Shown here: positions 45,233-56,839 of the stretch, piece by piece
How positions within the stretch are numbered: the stretch's first letter is position 1
Layout of the letters: the number at the start of each line of letters is the position of its first letter
Notes under the pieces: model-generated
Told to the model about the DNA's origin: nothing
Seen by the model: only the letters and a program-made list of their open reading frames with translations
The model's database searches: none
Assembly: GCA_024803745.1 (NCBI GenBank)
Contig: JANJXV010000004.1
Location: 46,251,358-46,315,357, forward strand
Source of the DNA: Megascapheus bottae
Taxonomy: Eukaryota; Chordata; Mammalia; Rodentia; Geomyidae
Length of the DNA: 64,000 nucleotides
Direction of reading: 5' to 3'
Position numbers and translations under genes: made by a program

Positions 45233-47139
45233 AAAGTGAGCTCTTTGTTTAAGTTGTTTATCTCTGGTATTTTGTCACAGCACTGAAAATATGACTAATA
45301 CAGAAAACTAGTCATAAAAATAGGTTCAGTGCTGTGATCCCATGTACTTTATAAACCTTTGAACTGGTGTGTTGGAGGAATTTGAAAACTTTTTGAAATG
45401 CAGGCTAGAATGCTGTGGGCAGAGTTTAATAAGGCCATTTTGGTGGAAATTCAAAAGACCAGAAGAGTAATAGGAATGTAGAGAGTAAAAACCTTGCTCA
45501 TGAGATTTCAGATGAAAATGGGAACTTTGAGAAGTTGGACTATTCATGTTACATTATGCCAAAAAATATTTTGTCTGAGTATTTGAATTTCAAGATGATG
45601 GACTAGTTAATTAGTTAGAGAAAATACCAAAGCTATATAGGATTTAGGCGGTGATATTGATGGCGATGCATTAAGAATTGGAAACAAAAAGAGAGTATAA
45701 AAGCTTGAAAGACTTAGTTTAACCAGAAAAGAAGTAGAGGTAAAGTTGAGGTAAAGGATGTTGCTGGAGAGATTTGTGCCATTAAAAAGCAACCAAGTGC
45801 TTGGGGGGGGGGTATATGGAATTGGCTTGATGGAATCTAAGGAATTGGCCAGATTTCAACAGCAAGCAACCTTAGAGATCAAAGTGTGAACTCATTTGAC
45901 TTTCCCTTCAAAACAGAGTACTTCTGGAGTACTCTACTCACAGAAGGGCTTCAGAAGCTGTTTCTTCAGGATTCCTTTCTTTTACCAAGCTCAGCTGCCC
46001 AGTTACTGCTAGGCTGCTACAGCCCTGGTCCAAGGGGTCTCAGCTACTGCCAGAGTTGGTGAAAGACTTTGGCCTTTTTCCCAAGATGCTAGTTTTTCAG
46101 CATCATGCAGAATGCAAAAATTGTCGGGTCATGATGGCTTCTATCTACATTTCAGAGAGAGAGAGAGAGGTCTCCAAGCTCAGGTGAGATGCAGCAAGGC
46201 TGGAATCCCTGCAGGCATTTCCCAAAAGGGCAATTTATGGAAGTTTTGACAGTGAACATGGAGGTTCTGCGGACACTCCTAGAAATTGGATGTGCCACAA
46301 CATGAGTCATCTGCAGAGAAAAGGCACCGGAAGTGAATGGTGCCAGTTAAGAGAGATGCCCTGGGGCTGTCTAGGCCATAGTCAGTACTGCCAAGCCCAT
46401 TGGAGCTTACACAATACTTCCATCTGTCATTCTTCCCTTTGGGAATGGGATGATTTTCTTTAGCCATTGTATGTTGGAAGTAGGTAACTTCAAAAAAAAA
46501 AATTCCCCCCCACGGATTCACCATTGTGACACTGTCTTGAGTCTCAGAGACCTTGGACTTGGAATTTTGGGAAATACCAAAACCATTACACAATTTTTAG
46601 AGACTCTAGAAGGTAAACTAAATGCGTGATTGCATTATGAGATAATCATGAGCCTTTCAGGGCCAAGGGGGCTAATGTACTAAAAGCTTAGTCCTCAATG
46701 AAATGTTCCAAAGTGGGACTTCTGGGAACTGATTGGGTGTGGAGAGTACTGACTTCATCTATAGATGAATCCATTGATGGAGTCATAGTTGAATAGACTT
46801 TCTGGGGGTGGTGGGAACTGTAGAAGCTAGGGCCTTATTAGAAAAAGTAGGTCACTAAATGCCAGTCTTTGAAGGCTCTGTCTAGTCACTATCCTCTTTT
46901 TCTTTCTGGTTCTCTCTGCTTCCCTGGTACCATGAGGTGAGCAACCTCCTCGATAACAGGCTTCTCTCTCCTTGTGACATTCGGTGCCCACTGACTTCCA
47001 TTTACAATAGGGACTTGCTGACCATGGAAGAAATCTTTTGAAACCATGAGCCCTGATAAAATCCTCCCTTGAGTTGTTTATCTAGGGAATCTTGTCACAG
47101 CAACAATGACAGCATGGACAGTAACTTAGACTCACATGA

Positions 47140-47747
47140 AACTTTGGAAAGGACACTGGAGATCACTCTCTGAGACAATCATTTCAGACCGGGTGTGAGC
47201 CAGACTGAGCCTTAGCATTTGAAGAATTCCTCACAGGATCCTAATGTGCACTCAGGATTGTAACTACTGCTCCAAAGAGATGACGATACTCTGCTTTCTT
47301 CCCAGGATGCTCATAGTTTCATGATTATGGAAAAAGAAAAAAAGAAATAATCAGTCCATTCTAACCCAGTGTGAAAAGCCTTTTGATGGGGTGAGAGTGA
47401 AGAGCGATGAACATTTTCTTATTTGATAGATGAAGAATTGGAAGGTCTCAGATGTTAATGGATTTGTCCAACATCATAGATTGATGTGTTAGAGAGCTCT
47501 GTTATTAACCGGGATATGTTAGATCTGAATAATCTATACAAAGGCTCCTAATAAAAGGAAAAGCTAAAAATTAGGCCTACTTAAAAATTATTTTATGTAA
47601 TACACATTTATAATATTTTAGTACCTTCAAAGATAGAAAAACTCATGACTTTATAGTTGTAAGCAAAATACTATAAAATAGATGCTTTTTTTTTCAAGGA
47701 GGGAATCTCTATTTACAATCACTGGGTCTTAGTATTTAGAACTTAAT
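47140..47747. other. Intergenic DNA
   Basis: No gene recognised. The phrase around 47430-47500 is loosely MIR-like. Confidence 0.35.
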
Positions 47748-47763
47748 CAAAATTAGGCTAAGG

Positions 47764-49347
47764 TGAAGACCAATGGAATAGAACTGAGGACCCAGATATT
47801 AAACCACAGTCCTATGGCCACCTAATCTTTGACAAGGGACCCAAAAAAATAGAATGGAAGAAAGACAGCCTCTTCAACAAGTTGTGCTGGCAGAACTGGT
47901 TAAGCACCTGCAGAAAACTAAAGCTGGATCCTTCTTTGTCACCTTGCACTAGAATTAACTCCAAATGGATCAAAGACCTGGAGGTAAAAGCTGACACACT
48001 GAAAACTCTACAGGAAGGAATAGGAGATACACTAGGCCTCCTTGGCACAGGTCGAAACTTTCTTAATAAGGACCAAGAATCACAACAAATCAGAGAAAGG
48101 CTGGATAAGTGGGACTGCATTAAACTGCAGAGCTTTTGTATGGCAAAGGACATAGCTAGTAAACTAATCAGGAAGCCTACAGAGTGGGAGAAGATCTTCA
48201 CCAACCAAACAACGGACAAAGGCCTCATATCTAAAATATATCAACAACTCAAAAAATTGAATCACTCCAAAACTAACCTCCAAAGTAACAACCATCCCAT
48301 TAAAAAATGGGCCAAAGACTTAAAGAGAGTCTTCTCTGAAGAAGAAACAAAAATGACCTATAGACACATGAAGAAATGCTCAACATCTCTGGTCATAAAA
48401 GAAATGCAAATCAAAACAACTCTAAGATTCCACCTCACTCCAACTAGAATGGCCAGGATCAGGAAAACGAATGACAACAGATGCTGGAGGGGATGTGGCC
48501 AGGAGGGATCACTACTACACTGTTGGTGGGAGTGCAAACTCATTCAACCACTATGGAAAGCAGTGTGGCAGTGCCTCAAAAGGCTAAACATAGAACTCCC
48601 CTATGACGCAGCAATTCCACTACTTGGCATTTACCCAACCATCCAGAAACAAGGACATACTAAACCTACTAGCACAACAATGTTCATTGCAGCACTATTC
48701 ACCATAGCAAAGATATGGAACCAACCTAGATGTCCCTCAGTTGATGAGTGGATCAACAAGTTGTGGTATTTGTACACAATGGAATTCTATGCTGCTGTCA
48801 GAAAGAATGACATCGCCCCATTTGTTAGGAAATGGAAAGACTTAGAAAAAATCATATTAAGTGAAGTAAGCCAGACTCAAAGGAACTTAGGCTCAATGGT
48901 TTCCCTCATTCATCATAATCAGTAGAAACCTTGGGCTCTACTAGCAGAGATTTGCAATAGAGCAAAATCTTGATACATAAGGACATATAATGTGAAGCTA
49001 ATTGAAAGGACCTCCAGGATAGTGAAACAAAAGCCATATAATGAATGATTGTTGTCCTTAATGTAGTATGTTGTCTCTCATCTCCTTTGCTGTCCCTTGG
49101 TTATCTCATATTGGTATAGTATCTCACTTTGTTATCTGATATATTGAATTTATTTGTATTTGGATATTTGAAATTTGATAGGGAAGGGGGAAAACCAAGA
49201 CGGGTGGGGGATGTGGGGGGGGAGGGAAACGGGTACCAAGACATGTGAAAGGGTATCAATGTATGTGAATTAATGCACCTTCTATCTGGCAAATATCATG
49301 TAACCCTTTTACTAATTACAATAAAAAAAACAAAAAAACCAAAAAAA
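47764..49347 (+). mobile_element. 5'-truncated L1 with open ORF2 3' end
   Basis: The insert carries only the last third of L1, a 3'UTR and an A-rich tail. ORF2 reads through without a stop from the truncation point (about 47770, DQWNRTEDPDIKPQSYGHL) to the stop at about 48925, about 385 codons, against about 1275 in an intact ORF2. The C-terminal Cys motif C-x3-C-x7-H-x4-C ([18 protein letters not shown]) is intact. Endonuclease and reverse-transcriptase domains are missing, so it cannot move by itself. A 16-bp target duplication CAAAATTAGGCTAAGG flanks it (47748-47763 and 49348-49363), identical on both sides, so the insertion is recent. Confidence 0.95.
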
Positions 49348-49363
49348 CAAAATTAGGCTAAGG

Positions 49364-50795
49364 GTTTGTATGTCATAGAAACATATAAAATAAATGCTTT
49401 TTATGAGTGAATATCCTCAAAATATTTACTGTATCAAATACTTATGATATAAGAATATTCTACAGAGACCATTTTTTTTATTTAACTATGATTCTTAGGT
49501 CTGTCACAATATCTATCTAACCCAACTGGGCAGTATTATCAATCTCATAATACATAAACTCTAGAATATAGGGTAGAGGCCACTCTGATAAACTGAAGCA
49601 AGTTGACACATCTTGGAATATTAACCACCATGTAATTTGGAGATCCCTTAGACTTATCCAAAAATATCCTTCTTGTTAGGCTCTTTCTGACTTCGTAGCT
49701 TCCTCTTATTTTTATTCAGGAAGTTACAAAATGCCTGAATGCAAAGTTTCTGTGTAAATTATTCTATACTAACTTTTATTTTTAATAGTTTCACTTTATG
49801 AAAACTTTTGCCTGTGGAAAAGCATCTCAGCTCATCATACAAAGGGTATATGTAGGCAAAAAGCAAAACAACTTTTCTATATTTTGTACTGATGTTGTGT
49901 GTGGCATGTCCATACTGAAAATAAAAAATGGAAGCAGAATATCTGGAGATGTTCATCTGGAAGTTTTCTAGGTGAGGATCATTAGCCAAATTTTGGAAGA
50001 CACCCCGAGCCTTTGCTAAAATGAAGCTGGAGCTGGAATGACTCCCTTCCCTTCCCCCCAAAACCATGAAATAAAGCAGAGTTTTACTTTTTTAACTAGA
50101 TCACAGCAGTAACCCAGTGAGAACAAGGGATTCTAGATAGAGATTCATCTTCTAAAAGTGAATTTTAAAGAGAATAAAAATATCTGAGATGCAAATACTT
50201 CATGAGAGAACAAACACTTAAGGTACTATTGAGATATTTAATAGTTATAATATAATACTTTTGCTTCAGAGATATAATGTCTGCAATGTAAAACTATCAT
50301 AATGATTCAACTTTTGTATATCTGTAGGGGTTCTTTTACATTTCTTAGAACGGTTTCATTTTATCTGTGAAATTCCATTGAGGTTCCATAGACTCAATTG
50401 CAAGAAAAGGTCTTTCAAAGTTCAAGACAAATTTTCTCCTCAGACTTTATTGTATAATAATAATAAGCAATGGTTTCTGCTTTTGGTCATTTCATGAAAT
50501 AAAAACTTTAGTTATTCCAACTCATTGATTTATATATATAAAGCAGTTTCTTTCTGGGCTGCCTGAGAAAGCAGGTGTCTTTCTCTTTTTCTGGTATGTC
50601 AGAGAGACTCAGCCCAGTATGAAATTTAACATGGGTAGCTCAACATGAGGTGTCCCAGTCTAGGCATTTGATTCTGAAGAGATTAGAAATGGTGATTCGA
50701 GGATACAATGTTAGATTTGTGACATGTAACCTGTCTTATTGTAACCTGTCTTATATGCAAATTATATGCTGTTCATAAATATATATATTTATTTA
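49364..50795. other. AT-rich intergenic DNA
   Basis: No gene recognised; a 15-bp tandem duplication (GTAACCTGTCTTAT) lies at 50726-50754 and an octamer ATGCAAAT at 50755-50762. Confidence 0.4.
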
Positions 50796-50799
50796 TCTT

Positions 50800-51023
50800 T
50801 TTAGGTTGTTGGATTTGAACTCTGGGTCTGGATGCTGTGCCTGAGCTCTTCAGCTCAGTTAGAGCTCTACCACTTAAGCCACAGCACCACTTCCAGTTTT
50901 TTGGTGGTTAATTGGAGATAAGAGTCTCATGAACTTTCATGCCTGGACTGGCTTTGAACCAAGATCCTCAAATCTCAGCCTCCGAGTAGCTAGGATTATA
51001 GGCATGAACCACTGGTGCCCAGC
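50800..51023 (-). mobile_element. B1-ID composite SINE, antisense
   Basis: GTTGGATTTGAACTCTGGGT ... GGTTAATTGGAGATAAGAGT ... GAGTAGCTAGGATTATAGGC. Confidence 0.88.
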
Positions 51024-51165
51024 TTGCTCTTATGTTTCATATTTTTTAATTGCAGGAATTAACAGTGTAGGGTGATAATTCCATACTTACATACAATGTG
51101 AATGATCAAAGGAAGTAATTAACTTTTGCATCTTCTTAAATTATTGCACATGTCCTCCTTTGCTT

Positions 51166-51374
51166 TTTTTTTTGTGTGGGTTCTGGGACTTGAATTCAAG
51201 GTCTATTCACTAGCTCAAGACTAGTGCTCTACCATTTGAGCAACAACTCCACTTCTGGTATTGTGGCTGTTAGGTGGTGATGACAGTCTCACGGACTTTA
51301 CTGTCTGGCTTTGAACCTCATATCTCAGCCTCCTGAGTTGCTAGGGTCACAGGCCTCAGCTCCTGGTGCCTAGC
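51166..51374 (-). mobile_element. B1-ID composite SINE, antisense
   Basis: GTTCTGGGACTTGAATTCAA ... GTTAGGTGGTGATGACAGTC ... CAGCCTCCTGAGTTGCTAGG. Confidence 0.82.
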
Positions 51375-51929
51375 TGAGCCCTACTTTTGCATTAGAAAGA
51401 ATACCAATAATGACTGCCCATTTCCAACCCAGTTTCAGAAACAATAAAAGATTCCTACTAATCCATTTGCCAAGAACTTCTGACAAATGGTGGACTCAAT
51501 GATGTGAACACTTCTGACCTCTTATAGATAAATGTGCATGTTAGGTAGCTACAAATAAAGTCCTACTCTGTTGCCACCAGCTTCACATAGCCACGAATAT
51601 CATCTGTTCCTGTGGGAAATCATCTCTGAGCTTCATTTCCTATATTTTCTTCTCTATCCCTGTGTTCTTCAGGGTCGATTGGTCCTTCATGTCCAGGTAC
51701 CAGGTATTCCTTGCTGGATAAAGCAGGAAGGGCTTTGGAAATTTTCTGTATTTTTCTTTTTTTTTAATTTTGGAAACAAAATTAGAATAAAAGCTTATAG
51801 AGATGGATAATCTGTTTAAAGTGTCTTGATCAGGTTTGTAAAAAACTCAGCCATTACCTCTACTTATGTAGCCTGGAAACAGGAATGGGAATAGTCAAAT
51901 GTCAGTGACTGCTTTCTTTTCCTGTACCT

Positions 51930-52075
51930 CCATCCATGCCTTCTGCCATACTATCATGTATCCACTCTTAGGTACATCCATCTATCCATCAACAAATCTG
52001 TCACTTTAAGAATCCATCCAGTGATGCATCCATTCTTCCATGCATCCATCCATCTACCCACCTACCCACCATAGA
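51930..52075. repeat. (CATC)n-rich tract
   Basis: Imperfect CATC/CCAT repeats with interruptions. Confidence 0.8.
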
Positions 52076-52390
52076 TACTTATTGAAAACACATATGCTAC
52101 AATTGTATGGTCTAGACTTAACATTAAGCTAAGTATATAAAATTGGTGTCCACGTAGAACTTACATTTTAGTGAGACAAGGCACATTCTAAACAAGCAAC
52201 AATATATAATGAACAAAATAGTTCTATGTAGAACATAAAGCAATGCAAAATAAGGGTGAATTAGTTTTTGTTTTATGTCATGTGTTTTATTAATAGGGCA
52301 TTTAATGGAAGAACTGATGGAGGGAATAGCCAGCCATGTGGCTATCTGGAGGAAGAATGGTCCAGGTAGAGGGAATCGAGGTTTTAAAAG

Positions 52391-52748
52391 TTAGCTGGGT
52401 GTTTGGTCTAGTGGTATAGTGTTTGCCTTGCATGCACAAAAACCTGGGTTCAATTCCTTGGTACCACATACATAGAAAAAGCTGGAAGTGGTGCTGTGGC
52501 TCAAGTGGTAGAGCTCTAGCTTTACAAAAGCCTAAGGACAACTGCATGGCTGGTGACCTATAAAAGTAGATATTAAGTGTGAGATTAAGTGTGGTCGCTC
52601 TCTCTCCCACATCTTAGAGATGGCCCTGACTGGTCAGTATGATTTTCAATGCTAGGCTGAGGAATAAAGCTCTGTTTAACCTCCCAAAAAAAGCCCAAGG
52701 ACAGTGCTCAGACCCTGAGTTCAAGCGCCAGGCAAAAAGAAAAAAAAG
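52391..52748 (+). mobile_element. ID-derived dimeric SINE interrupted by a 148-bp insert
   Basis: The left part (GTTTGGTCTAGTGGTATAGT ... CAAGTGGTAGAGCTCTAGC) stops at 52540 and the right part resumes at 52689-52748 (CCCTGAGTTCAAGCGCC plus tail). The element is otherwise full length. Confidence 0.88.
52541..52688 (+). mobile_element. Small retroposed transcript fragment inside the SINE
   Basis: A 148-bp insert is flanked by a 15-bp direct repeat AAAAGCCYAAGGACA (52526-52540 and 52689-52703; one mismatch). It contains a TATA-like CTATAAAAG, then AATAAAGC, then a short A-tract at its end. A poly-A signal about 15-20 bp before an A-tail plus a target duplication indicates reverse transcription of the 3' end of a polyadenylated RNA by L1 machinery. 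The source may be an LTR-terminated transcript; it is not identified. Confidence 0.7.
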
Positions 52749-52762
52749 GTTTAAAAGTCATA

Positions 52763-52838
52763 GGTAGGAGTGTAGCTTAGTGGTAGAATGTTTGCCTAGC
52801 ATGCTCAAGACTCTGAGTTTGATCTCCAGTGCTAAATA
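52763..52838 (+). mobile_element. ID monomer SINE
   Basis: GTGTAGCTTAGTGGTAGAAT ... GAGTTTGATCTCCAGTGCT, which is a tRNA-like ID body without the second monomer. Confidence 0.75.
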
Positions 52839-53158
52839 ACAATAGGATCAACAAAGCACATCAGATGGTAGGAGGTGGCCTGGAAACCAGGAAAAGTAGG
52901 ATAGCTGGAGCAGAGTAAGGGAAATATGGGGAAGTAACAGAAGTAACAGTAGCCAAAACAATGTAGGGGAGTGTAGGCTAGTAGCTCTCGATGTCTCAAT
53001 GTGCTATCCAACCAGCATCATCAGCATCACATTAAAACTGGTTAGAAACACACATTTTGGGGAAGTACTTAGGCTAGAGAGGGTTTAGCAATGTAATCTT
53101 AGCAGGTCTCCAGGTAATTCTGATTTTGTTGTAGTCAAAATTTGAGAAGCAGTATTGT

Positions 53159-53167
53159 AGTGTGTGT

Positions 53168-53211
<44 letters not shown>

Positions 53212-53435
53212 ATGTGCATGTGCTGCATCACTGGGTCTTAAGCTGGAGATTGGGCACTGTCCCTTAGCTTTTTCACTCAAGGCTGACACTCTATCACTTG
53301 AGTGTCACTTCTGTCTTTTCTGGCGATTAATGAGAGATAAGTATCACAGGGACTTTCTTGCCCTGGTTGGATCTGAAATCCTCAGATCTCAGCCCCTCCG
53401 AGTAGATGGTAGTATAGCATGAGTCACAAGTGTGT
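53159..53435 (-). mobile_element. B1-ID composite SINE, antisense, with TG microsatellite tail
   Basis: (TG)n at 53159-53210 marks the former tail. The body runs GGAGATTGGGCACTGTCCCT ... GGCGATTAATGAGAGATAAG ... GAGTAGATGGTAGTATAGCA. Confidence 0.78.
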
Positions 53436-53465
53436 AGATAAAGGCTTTTATAAGGAATTTAATTT

Positions 53466-53657
53466 TTTTGTGTGGGTCATGGGGCTTGAAGATGGCCTGT
53501 GCACTGTCCCTGAGCTCTTCTGCTCAAGGCTACTCTACCCTTGAGCCAAGCCCCACTTCCCATTTTCTAGAGGTTAATTGGAGATAAGAGTCTCAAGTTC
53601 TTGGGCCCGGGTTTGGCCTAGTGGTAGAGTGCTTGCCTCGGGTTTGATTCCTCGGAT
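53466..53657. mobile_element. Two truncated SINEs head to head
   Basis: An antisense B1-ID right part (53466-53604, GGGTCATGGGGCTTGAAGAT ... GAGATAAGAGTCTCAAG) is abutted by a sense ID fragment (53605-53657, GGCCTAGTGGTAGAGTGCTT ... GTTTGATTCCTCGG). Both are incomplete at the junction. Confidence 0.72.
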
Positions 53658-53897
53658 ATAATCACTTTAATTGTCCTGTTGGCCTGGCTAGGTCTTGCCT
53701 TTAAAATTTGGATACATAGTTTAGCATGAGATCTTTGCAAAGATTTTCACTGAATATACACCATTAAAACATCTATAATGACTATTGTTTGGGGCACCTC
53801 CTTAGAATTTACACCTGAGGAGATAGCCTTGTATTGCCTTATCTTATTCTTGGGTGAGAAAGAAAACTGAGGACTGAGCTTCAGCAATGCAGTGCTA

Positions 53898-54108
53898 GGG
53901 TTGGGAGTGGGGCCTAGTAATCGAGTGCTTGCCTACTGTGCATGAAGCCCTGGGTTTGATTCCTTGGTACCACATATATATAAAGAGCTAAAAATGGTGG
54001 TGTGGCTCAACTGGTAAAATGCTAGCCTTGAGCATAGAGAAGCTCAGAGACAGGTTCTGATTTCATGCCCCAGGACTGGCAAAACAAAACAAAAAACAAA
54101 AAACCACA
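53898..54108 (+). mobile_element. ID-derived dimeric SINE
   Basis: GGGGCCTAGTAATCGAGTGC ... GTTTGATTCCTTGGTACCAC ... CCCCAGGACTGGC plus an ACAAA-rich tail. Confidence 0.88.
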
Positions 54109-54109
54109 A

Positions 54110-56335
54110 AATGCAGAGCTGGAAGTGACGTGGACAAGAGCTGTCTCAATGGTCTTCCCAGAAAGAAAGGTAAAAAATAAGTGAGTTCAAGAGGCAATGG
54201 GAGAAGGGGAATTCAAGAAAGTATAATCATGTAGATAGCCCTTTAACAGGTGAAAGCCAAGTGGGAGTTTTATTTCATATGGAGACTATTATAGCATATT
54301 AGCATGTAGAGAGAGTGATATAAATTTGTATCGGTTAATAATGCAGAAAAGGGGATGTGTACTATAAACGGGAACAGGCAGTGGACATCTGTGTAGGCGA
54401 ATGTGTTGATGAGTGGGCTTGTGTGAAGATACTAGAAGTTTTACTAGAAACAAATCAGGTTAGCTCAGAAGGGGACAAATAAAATAAACTATGAATTTTT
54501 GAGAGAAGCGAAGAAGTTTAAGAAAAAATTACTAAATTCCTAAAAGTACAGTGGTTACACTTATGGGCACAGCCAAGCCTGTTAGCTGTGTGCTACATAG
54601 AGAAATAAGTGTGGACTTCCTGACTCATTCCAGGGAAGGGAAAACATGTCAGATTATTTGTGGAGGTAATGCTTCCATGACTAGCTATTGTAATTATTGC
54701 ACTTGTAATGTGCATTACGGAAGTAGACATCCTTAGTAACTATTCCAGTGCACAATACAATATGAGTCATTCTTGTAAAGTCCTCTGTGAAAGGCTATGC
54801 CACAAATAGCAGTCACCTAAATACTTAATCTTTTTTAATATTAGCTAAGTCTAAAACTTGGACACCTCCACCCTAAGCAGCCACATAAGCATTCTTGTAC
54901 TTATTTACAGGGATTTAAAAAAAATCAGAATATAGCTATTGAGCTTGGATTACATTGGCTATCCACCATTGTATAATAAGGATAGAGCCCGTCTCTTTGG
55001 GAGCCAGGTGTGGTCTTTAGGACAATGATCAAGAGAGCAATGGAATCTACTTTTTGTGCTAGGCTTGGTGGCTAGTATCAGGGTCAGAGAATGGCAGCAA
55101 AGCTAGAATTTTCTTCAGGAGGAGGTTAAAGTGATTTTGGGTTAAGGCTACCCAAGAAGCACAGAAGATATAACTTGACATTTACAACCTTTCAGTGATG
55201 TGTTGTTACCTGCCATCCCCAGCTATAAAAAGTGTTAGGTGGCTGCTGTGTTCATTTTCCAAGCTGACATTCCTGCAGTCTAGACTCTCTCAGGGATGCA
55301 AAACACTCCTCTCAGATGATCAAATGTATTGGACTCATACCTGGAAATATTATTTAAAAAATTAATCTCTTAAAGATTGAAGAATATAAGTCTGAAAATT
55401 TAATGTTCAGTTTATATTTATATATATATTGTTTTCTTTCTGAAAGTAGGTAACAGTATATACTATGTGATACATAATGGCTACAGTAAAAAAAAGAAAC
55501 AAAATGAATGAAATATCACAATTAAAAGGTACTAAGTCAAATGTTTGGCATTACATATATGAAATAAGTATGTACTGATTAAATTTTCAGACTTCAGAAC
55601 ATTACAAGTTACACAGACAAAATATGTTCTAAGATGTTCTTTCTTTCCCTTGCTTTCATTTCTGTCACCAACACAGAACCACTGCTACTGTTAAGACTTG
55701 GTAGCAGCATGCTCATGAAAGCCTAGACATAAAGAAGATGGAAACAAGGAGTGAATCCTAGGGCTAGGAATGGATGATGATAGGAGAGACAGAGGGTTGG
55801 GAAACCCCAGAGACATGGATTAGATGAGTCTAGACAATAAAGTTCTGCAAAGCATTCCCAGGTTTGGAAGTATCAGGACATTTTTCTGAAGTTATCAATG
55901 AGTCCATCTTGTAAGAAAAAATGATTCAAATCTCTGGTCTCTTACACATGATGATTCATCTCTAAGACATTCTAGACTTTTGAAATTTGTCAGAAATAGA
56001 ATGGAAACATTTTTTTTTCTGAATAGTAAAAGACATAGGCTATTTGTTTCACTTAAAGGAGGTGGGAAATCAGGAAACCATTTGGCATTTGCTGAAAATA
56101 TCTAGGAAATGGAGGCCAAAGTATCTATATGAATATTATGTCAATGAACATGCTTCATGTCTGCCTTTACAAATTTGGAAAAGAGAGTATCTTAAAGTTA
56201 GAAACTGGAAACTACTAACAAGAATTTTGAAATATAGTGGTGTATTTACTGTATATTCTTCATTTAATGTAGAAATTTTGCTGCTCTTAAATTTAATATG
56301 TATTTATATACATACCAATCAAAAATAAATTCTTT
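54110..56335. other. AT-rich intergenic DNA
   Basis: No gene or clear repeat recognised. Confidence 0.4.
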
Positions 56336-56830
56336 TTGTGCTTTTTTATTGTAATTAATAGAAGGGTTACAGTTATATTCACCAAATAGAGGGTGCATTA
56401 CCTCACACACATTGATACCCTGTCTCACGTTTTTTTTATTTCTTTATTTTTATTATTTATTAATTTTTGCCAGTCTTGGGGCTTGAACTCAGGGCCTGAG
56501 CACTGTTCTTGGGCTTTCTCAAGGCTAGAGCTCTACGACTTGAGCCACAGCACCACTCCAAGCTTTTTTTATTCTATGTATATGGTACTTAGGAATCGAA
56601 CCTGGATCTTCATGCAGGCTAGACAAGCACTCTACCTCTAGGCCAAACTCCTGGCCCCCTTCTCATGTTTTTGTACTCATTTCCCGCCTTCCCTCATCTT
56701 ATATTTTCCATAGGTGATATATCTTCTGTTAGCTGTCAGAATTTACATTTCTAAGCTAATTGATAGATGATGTGATGAATAGATACCTTTGTATATGACA
56801 GAGTTATACAATGGATCCATGCTCAAAAAT
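56336..56830 (-). mobile_element. L1 3'UTR fragment, antisense, with SINE inside
   Basis: TTTATTGTAATTAATAGAAG then GGGTTACAGTTATATTCACC matches, in reverse, the end of the L1 at 49.3 kb. It resumes after the SINE with CTCATGTTTTTGTACTCATTT. Confidence 0.75.
56430..56658 (-). mobile_element. ID-derived dimeric SINE, antisense
   Basis: TTTGCCAGTCTTGGGGCTTG ... CTAGGCCAAACTCCTGGCCC, inserted in the L1 3'UTR fragment. The flanks TCTCACGTTTTT / TCTCATGTTTTT look like the target duplication. Confidence 0.9.
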
Positions 56831-56839
56831 TATTTACTA

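Larger units (their letters stand above)
44458..47132 (+). mobile_element. Near-complete MaLR (MLT1-like) retrotransposon
   Basis: There are two similar LTRs in the same orientation. The 5' LTR (44458-45305) starts TATGGTGTGAAGTCCCCTGA and ends GTTTATCTCTGGTATTTTGT then CACAGCACTGAAAA. The 3' LTR (about 46673-47132) ends GTTTATCTAGGGAATCTTGT then CACAGCAACAATGA. Between them is 1.3-1.4 kb of internal sequence without coding capacity, ending in a purine tract GGGCCAAGGGGGC. The 5' LTR carries a TTCC microsatellite and a SINE. The assignment rests on remembered MLT1 LTR features. Confidence 0.7.
52076..53000 (+). mobile_element. L2 LINE remnant with nested SINEs
   Basis: The stretches ATACTTATTGAAAACACATATG, GTAGAACTTACATTTTAGTGAGACA, AGCCATGTGGCTATCTGGAG and GCTGGAGCAGAGTAAGGGAA follow the order of the L2 3' end as I remember it. 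It is split by a SINE pair at 52391-52840. Confidence 0.65.

Noticed and set aside
47425..47500. Possible MIR element
   Set aside because: Only loose similarity to the MIR core; too diverged to support by eye.
47882..48925. A 347-codon protein gene
   Set aside because: It is the 3' end of L1 ORF2 in a truncated insertion, not a host gene; the apparent start is not an ATG.
52302..52610. A minus-strand 102-codon frame
   Set aside because: It is translation of an antisense ID-type SINE; the same peptide pattern (FLCMWYRGIEPR) recurs in every such SINE.
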